A stretch of 64,000 bases of DNA from Micrasema longulum (GCA_022494885.1 JAGVSM010001212.1:144749-208748), one strand, 5' to 3'. Shown: positions 45,211 through 57,325, counted from the first letter of the stretch. Numbers and translations are program-made. The notes: generated by a model not told the origin, from the letters alone.

Positions 45211-45454
45211 TTTTTTGAAAGGGGCTTAGTTTAATAGTCTATTAACAAATAAAGAAAACCACTGAATTTCCTCATTATAAAATAAATGAAAAAGTGGCAT
45301 CACTAACAAATACGTATTTGTCTATGGCTTTTGTGTCACTTTTAAACATCAATTTTATTCCGCTATATAATATTGTTTCTAGTCAAATTTAGTCCTTGTC
45401 TTACTTTTGTGACGAAAAAAAGACACAGCAACATGTAAAACTATTGCTGGCTAG

Positions 45455-46330
45455 ATATTCTTCACAATATTTGAAATAATCCCACTTCACGCGTTTATCT
45501 GAGAGAGCTCTTCCAACCTCTATCACAACACGGACTATCTTTTCGTTCTAGTAACGAAAGAATCTTTTTAATACCCTTTCATCTCTCTAATTTTCTTGCC
45601 TCTCTTTCATAGAAGTTATTAAGTAAATAACAGCTTTTATCCATACTATTCCTGGCCGATTACCTTTCTTTCTCATCCTTCCCTTGGCCCATCTTTATAG
45701 TACCTACCTAACATCAAGATGGAAGAAATTCAAAATTAGAAGATTCGGATTTAGAACAAAAACAAAACAACATTTTTCACTTTACATAAAATTGCTTAAA
45801 AAATGGTTGGATTCGTCGCGCGTCGTTGAAAACATTGTTTGATTTTTAAGTGCATTTTGTCATCTTGTGCCCGAAATTGAAGAACATTCACATCATATTA
45901 AAAGTAAGTATCCATTCCATATTCCTATCCTTTCTTCAAATATTTCTCTATCACAAAACTGAATGAAATTCGTTTTTCATTTACAGTCCGCCTTTTCGTT
46001 AACAGTAGTAGCTGCTCGATTGTAAATTAATCTACCCACTAATGTAAGAGACGCCCTGCCCCTTCTTTATTTTACATTTAACTTTACATTGAAATGTCTC
46101 TATCTAAATATTTAAGTTGTTCCTTTATCATTCTTCTTTCCTTCCCATTCCCTCTCCTCTCTTCATAGTATAGTGTCAATTTTTAATTTTTCTAGTTAAC
46201 CTTTGTTTTTAATTTTGTATAAAATCGTAAGATTCAATATGTCCATGTACTTGTAATTTTCTCAAACTGAACGGTTTGGTATATTAGAAGAAATTGCCTT
46301 AAGGCAATATGTATATAAATTGTATATGTA
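45455..46330 (+). mobile_element. Jockey/CR1-like LINE C-terminal piece and tail
   Basis: The plus strand reads PTSRVYLRELFQPLSQHGLS, FRSSNERIFLIPFHLSNF. It ends with the hairpin ATTGCCTTAAGGCAATATG near 46290. Frameshifted. Confidence 0.65.
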
Positions 46331-47262
46331 TACAAACTGTTAAATATATCAATACATATTTGTTATACCAAAATATATAATACTTATTCGTTTAGCCGAC
46401 TTTAAAAGCGTATTTTATCTCAAACATGTACTCCGAGATCGATGAAGAATAAAATAATTTCAAAATCGTGTCATTTCAAAAGCGATTGCAAATATAAAAA
46501 TATATCATTTGCACATTTATCGGTACACACATCATAACATTCATCACTGCTGCTAATTAGAAATTACATTAGTTAAAACTAAATTGAAATGCTGGTCATT
46601 CAAATACAAATGGCGAACGATTTATACGAAGAAAGTTTGACAGCTGAAGGTACGATGTCGCATTCGATTGTCAATGTCGAGCGCTTTGGGGCATTCGAGA
46701 TAAATTTGACTGGTTTTTTAATGACTTCACTCGCATGGGTGGTTCAAGAATACTGTCACTCGTCAATTTACATAAGTCGTAAGCGATTCTTAAGATGTAT
46801 GAGTCCAGCATAAGGCCCCTGATTTTGTCAATGATATCCAATCTCTCATCAACGTATAAATGATTGAGTGTTCGTTGAATTCTTAATTTACTTTAATTCT
46901 TAGACATGGAGGTCAGTGCTTTGCAAGCTCCTGACGTCACTGCGACCTGTAAAGATCTATTATTTTCGTCTTCCAAGCCCAGGTCTATAAAGAGCCAGTG
47001 TTTACGTTTTACTAAATCTCCCCCTCCGACACCACGGCCATAAATACGGTATATAAAGAAAAACCGATATTTGTATACGAAAATGAGTATATTTGCATAA
47101 ACATTTGAAGTTTCTTCATCGGTAACCTATAATTAAACATATTTAGAAGAAAAAAATGTATGCTTATTCTGCTTTTCATACAGAAAACTTAGTTTAACTT
47201 TGTAGATAAAATTGAAGATAAATGTTAACTTCCCATTGTGATCGGGGCCCAGGTCCATAAAG
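46331..47262. other. Intergenic, unrecognised
   Basis: A 74-codon frame at 46589-46813 (MLVIQIQMANDLYEESLT) shows no similarity I recognise, no splice context and no Kozak match. Probably fortuitous. Confidence 0.4.
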
Positions 47263-47265
47263 AGA

Positions 47266-47445
47266 TTGTAGCTCAATCACAAATAACTAAGGACGTGCTT
47301 AAAAACATGCTAAGCATTTGAGCAATCATAATGAACAATAGTGAACATGCTTCAGGTATTGCAGTCATAAGTCAACGCGTGTGTAATCTCTAAGTCAACG
47401 CTCAAGTCGGTTTGTTTTTTGTTTTCCTTTCTTGTTTTTGTTTTT
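47266..47445 (+). mobile_element. Harbinger-type derivative, 5' fragment
   Basis: TAGCTCAATCACAAATAACT, CATGCTAAGCATTTGAGCAA, CGCGTGTGTAATCTCTAAGT and CGGTTTGTTTTTTGTTTTCC match 28178-28320. Confidence 0.75.
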
Positions 47446-47650
47446 CATAAAAAACCACTGGGTGCAGATAGACAAACGACGAAATGTTCCCTCTTATTTT
47501 TGTAAACGCCCCTTGAGCGTAAATGTGCATAGTAAATAAACAAATGTACTAAATTAGTTGCAACAAGCCCCAGAAAGTGGCTCGGTGGGATTTTAGTTAC
47601 TAAAAAAAAAGATTAATTGAATGTGACAAGTGTAAAAATGTATATTAATG
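47446..47650. other. Spacer
   Basis: Nothing recognised. Confidence 0.35.
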
Positions 47651-48065
47651 AGAGAGATTTTTTTATATATTTTTTTATTTATTTAACCAATAAAATAATA
47701 GTTTTTTTTTATTATTCAAGTAACAGAACATATTCAATAGAAAAAAAAGACTAAAAAGCTAAAGATATATAAAAATAGAAATAAACGTATTTGTTTATAA
47801 ATTACCTTAAATCAAAACTATTACTCAATGGGAAAAAGGAAAAAAAAGGAAAAGGAAAGGAAGAGATTAAGGAAGAGAAAGGAGATGTTTCTTCAGACGT
47901 GATTTAAACAGAGATAATGTAGCAACATCTTTGATGGTGGATAGGAGATGATTCCCACATTGGAGCCGCGTGGACACTATATGAGTTAGAGAAGAAAGAG
48001 GAATTGTGGATGGGTATTAAGAGAGTGCCTTGGAATTAGAACGAAGAAGTAAACCATGAACTGAT
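47650..48065 (-). mobile_element. Jockey/CR1-like LINE end
   Basis: The minus strand reads FQGTLLIPIHNSSFFSNSYS, VHAAPMWESSPIHHQRCC and TSEETSPFLFL. It is the uninterrupted counterpart of 22640-23260. Confidence 0.8.
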
Positions 48066-48084
48066 ATTTTTCACGCAGAAAACA

Positions 48085-48620
48085 CACATTTATGAGAAGA
48101 GAGAATGGAAGTCTAGGCATTTACAGGGCATATGGCATTGGCTGGTTTAAGTGGCCACTTTACACACTACATTCACCATTCTGCCTATATTTAAACATTC
48201 ACATTTCCTCAAATCTACGATCTGTTGACTTTTGAGAAGTAAATTTAAAAAAAAAAATCTCAGTTGAAGTAAAAGATTGGCACCTCAGAATCGAAAGAAG
48301 TCAGCTGGAGGAGCTCGTAAAAAAAAAATGCTGCCTTCAATAACCAATGTTTATTATTCGATCATTATTTTTTTTGATTTATATACATTTTTATAATCTT
48401 GGGGAAATGTGGAGGCTCAAACATGGGCAGAATGGTGAATGTTACACAGTGTGTAAGGTGGCCACTCAAAATGGCCAGTGACGAGTCGTAAGCCCTGCAA
48501 ATACCTATACTTCCGTATTCCCGTGTCAATAATGTTTTTCCTCTCTGTTGCAACAATTTTAGATCTAAAAACACCCTAGGAAGGAAATCCAGCCTGTCTG
48601 CAAACTTTGGACATACTCAA
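48085..48620 (+). mobile_element. Fold-back MITE family, long copy
   Basis: Arms at 48100-48240 (GAATGGAAGTCTAGGCATTT, CACTTTACACACTACATTCA) and 48400-48540 (complement, diverged), then the tail CACCCTAGGAAGGAAATCCA to CTCAAAACATTGTTTC. Confidence 0.8.
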
Positions 48621-48664
48621 AACATTGTTTCATTCTTATTCAATTGAATTATATCATAAAACTA

Positions 48665-48845
48665 CCAGTATAGAAGACGTCGCGAAAGCAATGAAACCGG
48701 TCACCAGTTATTCTAAATTTGTGAGTGTTATTCGCCTATTATTTCAATTATAAATTACAATGAACTGTTCGTCACTTAAATCATCAATTTTTGAATAACC
48801 AGTCACCATTTAAATCGCTTTCACGAAATCTTCGAGGCGTATCTT
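48665..48845. repeat. Inverted repeat with GAAACCGGTC core
   Basis: GACGTCGCGAAAGCAATGAA ACCGGTCACCAGTTATTC and the opposing AATAACCAGTCACCATTTAA ATCGCTTTCACGAAATCTTCG. Related to 25304-25475. Confidence 0.65.
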
Positions 48846-48850
48846 TTTTA

Positions 48851-49590
48851 TCTTTATATATATATATATATATATATAAATATATATTTAATTCCTCTGT
48901 ACGTGTGGTGTCACTTAACTCCTCCTAAACGGCTTAGCCGATTTACGAGCGGTTTTCATAGAAATATAGATCTTTGTGCTGTGCGTGTTCGTAGATATTA
49001 AAATCTTCAATGTAGTATGTAAAAAAGAAGTAAGGAGCATAAATATTTGATTTGTCAATCTACCAGGGTTGCATTCGAGGAGAATGCATTTTCAAAAAAA
49101 TGGAATGATGTTGTTTTTTTGTGTATAAAAAAAGTTTATTTTTGAATGTTTATGAACAGCATTTGTTTTTTGTGGATCTCGATCATATTTTTTTCTCAAA
49201 CTCCTTAAAATTACTACCCATTTATTTATTTTTACTGGATTTTTTGTAATAATAAAATAATATTAAATTCAATACATTAAAAAAAATCGTGTTCCTACTT
49301 ATGTGGGGTGCACTTATGTGCACCCCTCTGTTGGTGAGAAGACCGAAGTTTGACGTTTGCAAAGAGAATGCCATATTTGAAAATATGTGTATTTTATGTT
49401 TTGGAATTCAACCATAAACAAATATCTAGGTACCTACTTAAATGAAATATTTGAATATTTATAATTTTTAGTTTTGGAATTTAATCACAAACAAGTACCT
49501 AGATACCTTCTTTTCAATGAAAAGTCTTTCTCCAAGCTAATAGCAGGGTAGCTAACGTTCGGGCAGGACAACGTTTGTCGGGTCCCCAAG
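48851..49590 (+). mobile_element. Non-autonomous Helitron with both ends visible
   Basis: It begins A|TCTTTATATATATATATA. The early part has CTCCTAAACGGCTTAGCCGA (typical of insect Helitron 5' regions) and it ends GGACAACGTTTGTCGGGTCC CCAAG|T. It sits between A and T. The 3' tetranucleotide CAAG replaces CTAG. 740 bp, no Rep/Hel coding. Confidence 0.8.
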
Positions 49591-49644
49591 TATATTAATA
49601 AAATTATCTCTTTATTCCGTTTTCTTTTTATAATTAATTTTTAT

Positions 49645-49800
49645 TCAGATCTAAATTTGTTGCAACCGAAAGAGAAACCATTTTCGAGAAGGATATATGA
49701 AGGTCTAGGCTTTACAGGGCTTATGACCTGTCATTGGCTAGTTTAAGTTGCCACTTTACACACTGTGTAAAGTGGCAACTTAAACTTCACATTCACCAGC
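49645..49800 (-). mobile_element. Fold-back MITE family, collapsed copy
   Basis: AAGGTCTAGGCTTTACAGGG, TTTAAGTTGCCACTTTACAC, then an immediate palindrome GTGTAAAGTGGCAACTTAAA. Confidence 0.75.
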
Positions 49801-50330
49801 AAAAATGTCCACCAACAAACTTGAAAAAAATATACATTTTGCTCTATGCGATATTGTTGTAATAACAAAATTAACAAAATACATTTAAAAAATAACACTG
49901 AGTTATCTAAAGACATCTTACCTTTAATCGATTTTAAAACTTAACGACACGGCGATTTTAATCTTCACAATTCTCTAACAACACGTTTAATTTCGCTTAA
50001 TTTAATATCATTTATATTTTTATTTGTAACTCGATCCATTTTTGACGCGCCCACCAATTCCAAGTTCTCGCTCCGTTCGTAAAGTTGTCACTAATTGTCT
50101 GACCGATTTCGAAACATGTTAAAGCGTATAATAATTAAAAGAATGCCTTATCAATATGGTATGTAATCATGTACTGGTTTAATCAATACCGCATGTTTAT
50201 GAATGCGTCTAAATTATTTTTCTTTTACGTATTTTTTCTCGCTCTGTAAGGTCTTGACAGAAAATAGGGTCATCAAAAAATCGACGAAAATTGAATTTTA
50301 TCAATATTAATACCATCAATTTTTTGGTCA
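49801..50330. other. Spacer
   Basis: AT-rich, nothing recognised. Confidence 0.35.
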
Positions 50331-51070
50331 AAATTTTCAATAAATGTAAATAAATATTTGTATTTGTACGTAAATAGATTGTTTAAGACCTACTTTTCTC
50401 TTCGTCAGATACACTACATTAACATACTAATTCACAAAAAATATAAAACTGACGCGCTGATACGACACATGCTTTAGGAGCCAACACTTTGAAGGCAGTT
50501 GGAGCAGCAATCTCAGCGTTTGTGTGTGTTTCAAAAACTTTTGTCGTGTTATTTTTAAAATATGTTATTTGATAAAATTTCATAGATTATTTCACTAGAT
50601 TAAATTATTTTCCATCAGTTTGTACCTTTGGTATTTTTTTTATATTTTCCTTCAGTTTTTTTTCTAAATATTTTCTTCAGTTTCATACTTTGCCAGTTTC
50701 GAAAATAATAATCTTTAGTTTCATAATCCTTTTGTGAAATTTTCGTATTTAAAATATTATTTATTTTTTTATGCCGATTTCGTGTTTTAAATCATCTCTA
50801 CAATACAACTAAGACCAACTCTTTATGTATTATTTGAAAATATATAAATGCTACCGCAATTTCGAATATATTTATTTTGAATTTCGCGAGGAGGTGATAG
50901 TGTTTTTATGTATTTGCTTAAAATTTTGTTTATTTTGAACGCGTAAAATGTTCAATCTTTCTTGTCGGGTCATTAATTATACCACCATGCAAATCCCAAT
51001 ATACATCTTTACCAAAGTAGTTGTAAAATCCAAATATGATAACTCTTAAGCATGTGGGTATTCTGTGTTG
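50330..51070. repeat. Penelope-like repeat scraps
   Basis: TTTTTGGTCAAAATTTTCAA, TTCTCTTCGTCAGATACACT..AAAATATAAAACTGACGCG (compare 38725-38800) and TTGTCGGGTCATTAATTATA CCACCATGCAAATCCCAATA. Degraded. Confidence 0.4.
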
Positions 51071-51595
51071 TAATTCACTACTGTAATAGTCTTTTTTTTT
51101 TCATAATCAAACGTGATATTATGCAAAAAAATTCCAAATGTATATTTTAGACATAAAATAAAGTTGGAGAAAAAAAACCAAACTGCGGAAACATCACAGC
51201 AACAGGGACTAGCTAAGCTCCCTTTGGCAAGTTATACTTTTTAAAAAGAGGTGTTGGAGTCACCTGAAACTAATTCATAGAGTCAGCTCACCTCTATCTT
51301 ATTAAGGACAGTGCAAAACGGAATCATTACATTTTCTGTGTTTTAACAATTGATTACCAAAACACCTAAATGTACCGCACGAAAATCATTGCTGGCATGC
51401 ATTTCAGCCAAAATCGCCGGACAGCCAGGGATGTTGTATACGAAAATCGCGTTTCCACAGGGAAGAAAGTGAACACTGAACATCATATAAGTAATAACAT
51501 ACCAAGCTGTCTAGGGCAGCCCTCAGTTACAGTTCACACCGGCCACAGTAAGTGTTCCAAACGTATAGTCTTAGTTTAGTGCGCGTGGACTCAAG
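51071..51595. other. Spacer with short open frame
   Basis: 51370-51579 (MYRTKIIAGMHFSQNRRTAR) is open for 69 codons but has no similarity I recognise. It adjoins the repeat at 51597. Confidence 0.4.
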
Positions 51596-51596
51596 T

Positions 51597-51770
51597 AAAA
51601 ACGTTTACGCAGTTACTGTCTCCGGTGCTTCATTTATTCATCATGATATAAATACACCTCAACCCTCAACATCATTCTCTTCAAGCAGCAAACCAGAGGT
51701 GCTTATTGGACTTGAATATAAAATTGACATATGACTTGGAAACTACAGTCACGTCAGAAGCTTCAAAAAA
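51597..51770 (+). repeat. Unrecognised coding-like repeat, copy 1
   Basis: AAACGTTTACGCAGTTACTG TCTCCGGTG, then AAATTGACATATGACTTGGA AACTACAG, are matched by the complement of 53630-53830. In one frame both read KTFTQLLSPV... and KLTYDLETT, so an old coding sequence is possible. Family unknown. Confidence 0.55.
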
Positions 51771-51904
51771 GTGAATGTGGTGTTTATGAGAGAAGTTAGA
51801 GTTTTCTTAGATAGTGGTGTTCGAGTTTATCTAACGAGATGGATAGTTGCGACAAGAGATGGTTCTCACTAAAACGGTAAAGCGATAACATCCCTAAAAA
51901 AATA

Positions 51905-52010
51905 AAACCACTCTAGTCACTGTTACGACGTATGTTCCACCGCATCACCATTCACTACGGCCGTTAAGATACGGGTACCGCTGTCCTGAGAAACCTAGCT
52001 TTAGAATGAC
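51905..52010 (-). mobile_element. Single diverged arm of the 16139 palindromic element
   Basis: CCACTCTAGTCACTGTTACG, CACTACGGCCGTTAAGATAC, GGGTACCGCTGTCCTGAGAA. Confidence 0.75.
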
Positions 52011-52178
52011 AAAGTTTAGGCGTCAGTCGACGTGATCAAATAAGAAATGAGGAGAATAGACGCAGAACATGAAGCAACTGACATCGCAGAAAAGAAATAA
52101 AGCTTAAAGAACAATGAAAAGCACTTAAAGTAACATTTCATTTTAATAAATATACTAGAATCACAGATTTATATAGAA

Positions 52179-52872
52179 CTAGCGCACTTGACAGACGTTG
52201 GTCCCGTCTGAAAGTTGGAAAAATATCTCTTTTCATTGATCAGTAAGTACCTAGGTACTTGTTTGTGATTGAATCCCAAATCTAAAAAATTGTTTATATT
52301 GAATTCAAGTAGGTACCTTAGGGTACTTGTTTATCGTTGAATTCCAAAACATAAAATAAATATTTTTTCAAATATGGCATTCTTTTGTAAACGTCAAACT
52401 CCGGTCATCTCACCAACAAAGGTGAACTTATGTAAGAATACGATTTTTTTTTAATGATGAATTTAATATTATTTTGTGTTACCAAAATTCAATAAAATGA
52501 AATAAATGGGTAGGTCCCATTTTGTATTTACTTTTTGTATTTATTATTATAAGGAATTTAAGGAAAGAATCTTGATTGAGATCCAATAAAACAAATTCTG
52601 TTTGTATACATTCAAAACAAACTTTTTTTTTTATGCACAAAAAAAAACTACATCTTTCCATTTTGCAAGTGCATTCCCTCGAATGTAACCTGGTAGATCG
52701 ATGAATAAAACATGTATTCTCCTAACTTATTTTTTTACACATCTGATTGAAGATTTTAATATCTACGAACACGCACAGCAAAAGATCTTATATTTCGGTT
52801 AAGTTAAATCGGTTAAGCCGCTTAGAGGAGTATGGCGACATCACACGTACAGAGGAATTATATATATAAAGA
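52179..52872 (-). mobile_element. Non-autonomous Helitron with both ends visible
   Basis: The minus strand begins A|TCTTTATATATATAATTCCT, contains CTCCTCTAAGCGGCTTAACC and GTGCGTGTTCGTAGATATTA, and ends CAACGTCTGTCAAGTGCG CTAG|T. 694 bp, same family as 48851-49590. Confidence 0.85.
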
Positions 52873-52984
52873 TTTAAAAAAAATGCTCAATCTAAAGGAA
52901 TTAATGTACACAGAAAAAAAAAAGATATTTAAGATGAAAAAAGAATAAAATAAACAACATTTAATTTAATTTTAACTACTTCAC

Positions 52985-53360
52985 ATACATAAAATAAATA
53001 CAAGATATTCAAATAATTTAACTTGCGAACAACCTTAGGACCAACAGAAAAAGAAACAGTTTTGTATAAAGCAATATTTTACAATTCACTTCCTAATGAC
53101 CTAAAAAATATACAAAACATATAATGTACTTAAAACACCTTAAATAAAATGAAGTTCTTACATCCCATGTGACGAGGAAATGTGATGTTATTTTTATCAA
53201 TCCTTTTATTTAAACTATTGTGTTATTATATATAAAATCCCCCCCTCATACCCTCACTTTTGCTGATTGGGAATATTCGTACAAATAAAATATGTAATGT
53301 AAATGTAATACGTGTTAAAACCTTGTATTTGGTCATATATAAATAAATGTAAATCTAAAT
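52985..53360 (+). mobile_element. LINE C-terminal fragment and tail
   Basis: The plus strand reads LRTTLGPTEKETVLYKAIFY, NSLPNDLKNIQN, a LINE end block (YN.LP..LK), with an AT-rich tail ending TAAATAAATGTAAATCTAAATC. Confidence 0.65.
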
Positions 53361-53629
53361 CTAACCGAATGTAGACATCGTGTTGAGATTGATTTAAAGT
53401 AACTTTAATCATGTTAACCTTTTATGGGTTTGGATTTTAGGAGGACTATTAAGTCACCTATCTAACAACTCATCGATATTTTTTTATGTTATTTTCTACC
53501 AAAAATTCCCGCTAGCATTTTTTCATATAAAGTCCACGGCAAGGCGACATAGTGAGGTCGTCCCAGAAGACTAGCGTCCAAAATGCGTCTTTGTGCTCGC
53601 TGAACGCAAATTAATCCCTTTGTAAGCTT

Positions 53630-53830
53630 CTGACGACGTAGTTTCCAAGTCATATGTCAATTTCATATCTGTCTATAAGCACCCATGTAGGTAAGACGCA
53701 GGTGATGTATGGAAACTCCCACTCAGTTGACAAAAGAGAAACGATTTTGAGGCGTGAAGCGTATTTATATCATGCGCGATGAATAAATAAAACACTGGAG
53801 ACAGTAGCTGCGTAAACGTTTTATTTCCAA
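53630..53830 (-). repeat. Unrecognised coding-like repeat, copy 2 (inverted)
   Basis: Complement of 51597-51770, with a longer middle (TGAGTGGGAGTTTCCATACA in complement). The upstream part (53470-53630) may belong to it. Confidence 0.5.
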
Positions 53831-54329
53831 CTAAGCATTGAAACGGACTACATGTTGGAAATTACAAAAAAAATCAGTTAGATTGTAAATGTTCGATGTA
53901 TTTTTCAAGATGTTTGGCAACCCTGTTAAATGTAGCAGACTGGAAAGATAGAGAAAACACTTTCGTAATTAATTACAATACTATCTTCTTTAGTAGCGGC
54001 CAACGACAGCTGACCCCTAACCCTGATTATCGTCACCCTTTAAAAAATACTTCAATTATTAATTCTTTTCCCTTACACATGCAAAGAGGCCCAAACGTCT
54101 GAAACCCCTTCCTTCCGAAAAAATCATAACCTAATTAACCTTTTACTTTTAACTCCAGCAATTAATGATTAAAATATTATTTCTTTGAGGAGATTATAAA
54201 ATATACAATAATAATATTGGCTTTTGCTATTCAACTCTTTAACCCCTTTCGGTGCGGCTATATTTTCATATAGCAGCTTCCAGCAGGCTACAAAATTTAA
54301 GGCAGTTTTTGTAGGGAGAAGATAAAACA

Positions 54330-54530
54330 AATTGGGGAGTAAAAGAGAGGCGTCGGAAGACCTCAAAAAGATTGTCCGACGACATAGCCGCTGTATAAAA
54401 TCGGCTGCAAGCTGCAAACTGACCGGAAGAAATGGAAGGATATGGAAGAGGCCAATATTCAGCAGTGGAGAACAGAAGGCTGAAGAAGAAGAAGAAAGAA
54501 ACACAAAGAAAATTAATTAACAATAAAACC
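54330..54530 (+). mobile_element. RTE-like LINE extreme C-terminus with (GAA)n tail
   Basis: Frames read KRLSDDIAAV, then RKKWKDMEEANIQQWRTEG and stop. RxRW.DDI...R..W...EEAY.QQW is the end of RTE-like ORFs. GAAGAAGAAGAAAGAAAC follows. Confidence 0.75.
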
Positions 54531-54569
54531 GCCGCAAAAATAATAATATTTAAATCCATCAGCCATTAC

Positions 54570-54790
54570 TTCTAGTGTTCTGCCGGGTCCCCCCCGATCA
54601 GTTGGCGATCACTACAGCGAAAGTATATGTATCTGGTCCCGAGCTACCTTTACATTTTGCAACTCCAAGACGACTGCTTATTGATGTTCTCGCCGTAGTG
54701 ATTCCTGGAAAAATATGCGACCAGGATGGTTTCCCGTTTCCTTCTCTGGTGGATTTTCTGTCGGGTTACCTTCCTTAGCTGGTTGGTTTT
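54570..54790 (+). repeat. Repeat sharing GGCGATCACTACAGCGAAAG with 17775-17825
   Basis: GGGTCCCCCCCGATCAGTTG GCGATCACTACAGCGAAAG matches the minus strand at 17780-17820. The remainder differs. Confidence 0.5.
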
Positions 54791-55555
54791 AATTTTGAGG
54801 CGCCAAAACTGCCTTCATCCCCGGTATCTGCTGTGATTCCATTGCCCGGGTTTGCGACGGACGCTAAATAAGTTGGACTAGTCAGTAGAAAAGGCGCTGG
54901 TGGAATGCAACTGGGCGTTCGCAGCATTTTATAGAATCACATCCCCTTTGCAAGATGTGACTCACTGCGACCTTACTAATAGTTTGAACCCCCCACCATA
55001 CAAACCAAGTTTGACAAAAATAAAATGCAAAATTAAAGGGGACTCTAAAATCGCGTCAACCCCGTATCGACGCGTGTTAAAACGTCAAACATAAATTCCT
55101 CTCATTTAAATCGCTACGCTGTCGTGTCGATAATTTTGATCATTCCTCAGTCCAAGTGTTTCATTAAGATTCGAAACAGATGTCCTTGAGTGTACAAAAT
55201 CCAAAACCGTTTAGAAAACTTGACGTCAACGCATTGGGCAATTAGAGACACGTATCTTTACGCTCTATTGTTGTATCGTCGGCCCTCCGAGCATCGAAAT
55301 GAAGGCGCGTTTTACGGGCTTATTTATCAGGTTAATTTCACCCTAACGAGTCCTTAACCGAGTCCCTAACTCAATATTGTCAAAACATCCGTAATTGATA
55401 ACCAATCATATCATTAAAATAACGAAGAAGTGCATTTTAACTGATTTTGACAAAATAAGGTTTTCTGACCAGATAAATAAACAGGCTTGGATAATGTTTT
55501 TATTTCTATTAGGTAAGCAAACAGTATGTAGCACAAGAAGTTTTTCTGGGTTGCT
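54791..55555. other. Spacer, unrecognised
   Basis: No gene. GC content is nearer balanced up to 55390. Confidence 0.4.
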
Positions 55556-55559
55556 GTAT

Positions 55560-55945
55560 CGTTCGTACTTTTACCGACGTTTCAGATCGCGTTACAGCGT
55601 CCATCATCAGGGTTGATATTTGTGTATGAATATGTAAGCATTCAACATAACGTACTTAGAATTTGTACCGTGTCGCCGCTTATGTGTGATTATGGCGTGT
55701 GTCGTTCGTACTCTTTACCGACGTTTCGGATCGCGTTACAGCGTCCATCATCAGGGTTGATGTTATTTATGTATGAATATGTGTTACGTTACACATTAAT
55801 CTAAACGACTACGACACGGTACAAATTCTAAGTACCTAACGTAACACATATTCATACACAAATAACATCAACCCTGATGATGGACGCTTTAACGCGATCC
55901 AAAACGTCGGTAAAAAGTACGAACGACACACGGCATAATAACCCA
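55560..55945. repeat. Inverted/direct repeat cluster with three hammerhead-like cores
   Basis: CATCATCAGGGTTGAT and ACCGACGTTT(C/G) units at 55575-55615 and 55718-55760 (minus-sense cores) face a plus-sense unit at 55872-55917 (CCTGATGATGGACGC, AAAACGTCGGT). GTACTTAGAATTTGTACCGT and complement form the inner arms. Confidence 0.75.
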
Positions 55946-56365
55946 GAAAAACTTATTGTGCATCTTAACGGCCGTGAAAATCTAAAAAGTTTAAACAGTA
56001 TGTACACAAATATTGCCAATTTCTTTGTATGTTAGTGTAAGACACTCATGCACACACCAAAAAAATGGTTTACACTTAATACAATAATTTAAATTATGTT
56101 CAATAAAATAAATGTAAAAGAAACGAATTGAATAAAATATGTATAAAATAATAAAGTTGAATATCTGATTCTTTCAAAATTTCTATAATTTTTGACCTAA
56201 ATTTAGATACATTGTCACAAAAAATATCAGCCTCGGTAATGATATTGTTATATTGGTCGCATATTCTAGGTAACAATACCTCTACAATCTACAAAGATTG
56301 TTTCAAATAATATAAAATAAAATAATATAAACACAACCTATTTCAATTCTCATTGGGAACCTGTG
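55946..56365. other. Spacer
   Basis: AT-rich, nothing recognised. Confidence 0.35.
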
Positions 56366-56369
56366 ACAG

Positions 56370-56700
56370 CCTAGTAATTTATTTATTTATTTATTGATTT
56401 ACACGCCCAATGGGCTTTTACATATTTTATAAATTACATTTAAGTGCAGCAGTGAAACATAAGTATGTAAATTTGGTTAAAATAAAAGATAACATAAGAA
56501 AAGCTAAAAGATACAATAATAAGTAAAAATCAGGAAATGTACCAACATAGGTATATGGTACATAGAAAAATATTTAAAAAATTTACATATGAAAACATAC
56601 ACGCATACATATACATACATATATGTTTATACATTATTAAAGAGATACATGAGAAAAAGAAATAGTAAATAAAGAAAAATATTAAGAAATTTGTTATAAT
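56370..56700 (-). mobile_element. LINE 3' tail
   Basis: The minus strand ends AAAGCCCATTGGGCGTGTAA ATCAATAAATAAATAAATAA. Hairpin plus AATAAAT repeats. Confidence 0.6.
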
Positions 56701-56765
56701 CAGCGCGTTTGCCTATCATACAACAGTCCTCGGGTTCGATTCCCGACATGGTAGACACAAAATAT

Positions 56766-56814
56766 TTAACATATTACAACAGAGATGAAGAACATTTTAG
56801 AGAAGGTAATTTAT
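56766..56814 (+). mobile_element. Fold-back MITE family, 5' end (split by LINE)
   Basis: AACATATTACAACAGAGATG AAGAACATTTTAGAGAAGGT. It continues at 57329. Confidence 0.85.
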
Positions 56815-57325
56815 TTTATTTTATTAACGTAAACGGCAAATCTGCCTTTTACAAATATTTATAATATTTGGCTTAGTTAAAAAAAAAAAAAAAATTAAAC
56901 ACATAAATTTTCTTATACCTAAGATTAATAAAAAAAGATTAAACCTAAAAATTATAAGAGATTTATATTTAAAAAAATAACCTTAAAATTACACAGCATA
57001 TTCCGTAGAAAGTTTAAATAATAAAACATTCTACAGTAATACAACAAGAAAATCATGAGTACTGTTTCATACAGCTGGGCAAAGTGAACAAAAAACTGTG
57101 AATGTTATAAAATTCATGAAAAAATAAATATAATTACCATTCACCATCTTTGAAAAAGTTCAAAAGGTTTGTTCTATAGGAACAATACCCTACACTAAAT
57201 ATATCAGATACGTGGGAATAACTATTGCCGAGTTCATGAAGTCTATTTAATACGGCATTACAAGTATACACTGTCCGTGAATTGTTGCTACAAAACGGTG
57301 GCACCTGTCTAGTCATTCTTCCAGA
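56815..57325 (-). mobile_element. LINE C-terminal fragment inserted in MITE
   Basis: A 64-codon minus frame reads RMTRQVPPFCSNNSRTVYTC, NAVLNRLHELGNSYSHVSDI. The 3' tail GGCAGATTTGCCGTTTACGT TAATAAAATAAAATAA joins the MITE at 56812. Confidence 0.8.

Noticed and set aside
46589..46813. Possible small protein gene (74 codons)
   Set aside because: No recognised similarity, poor start context, AT-rich surroundings, and length within chance.
56700..56760. tRNA-like GGGTTCGATTCCC segment
   Set aside because: The B box is convincing, but the acceptor stem and A box do not pair. There is no second copy in the window, so neither a gene nor a SINE call is safe.
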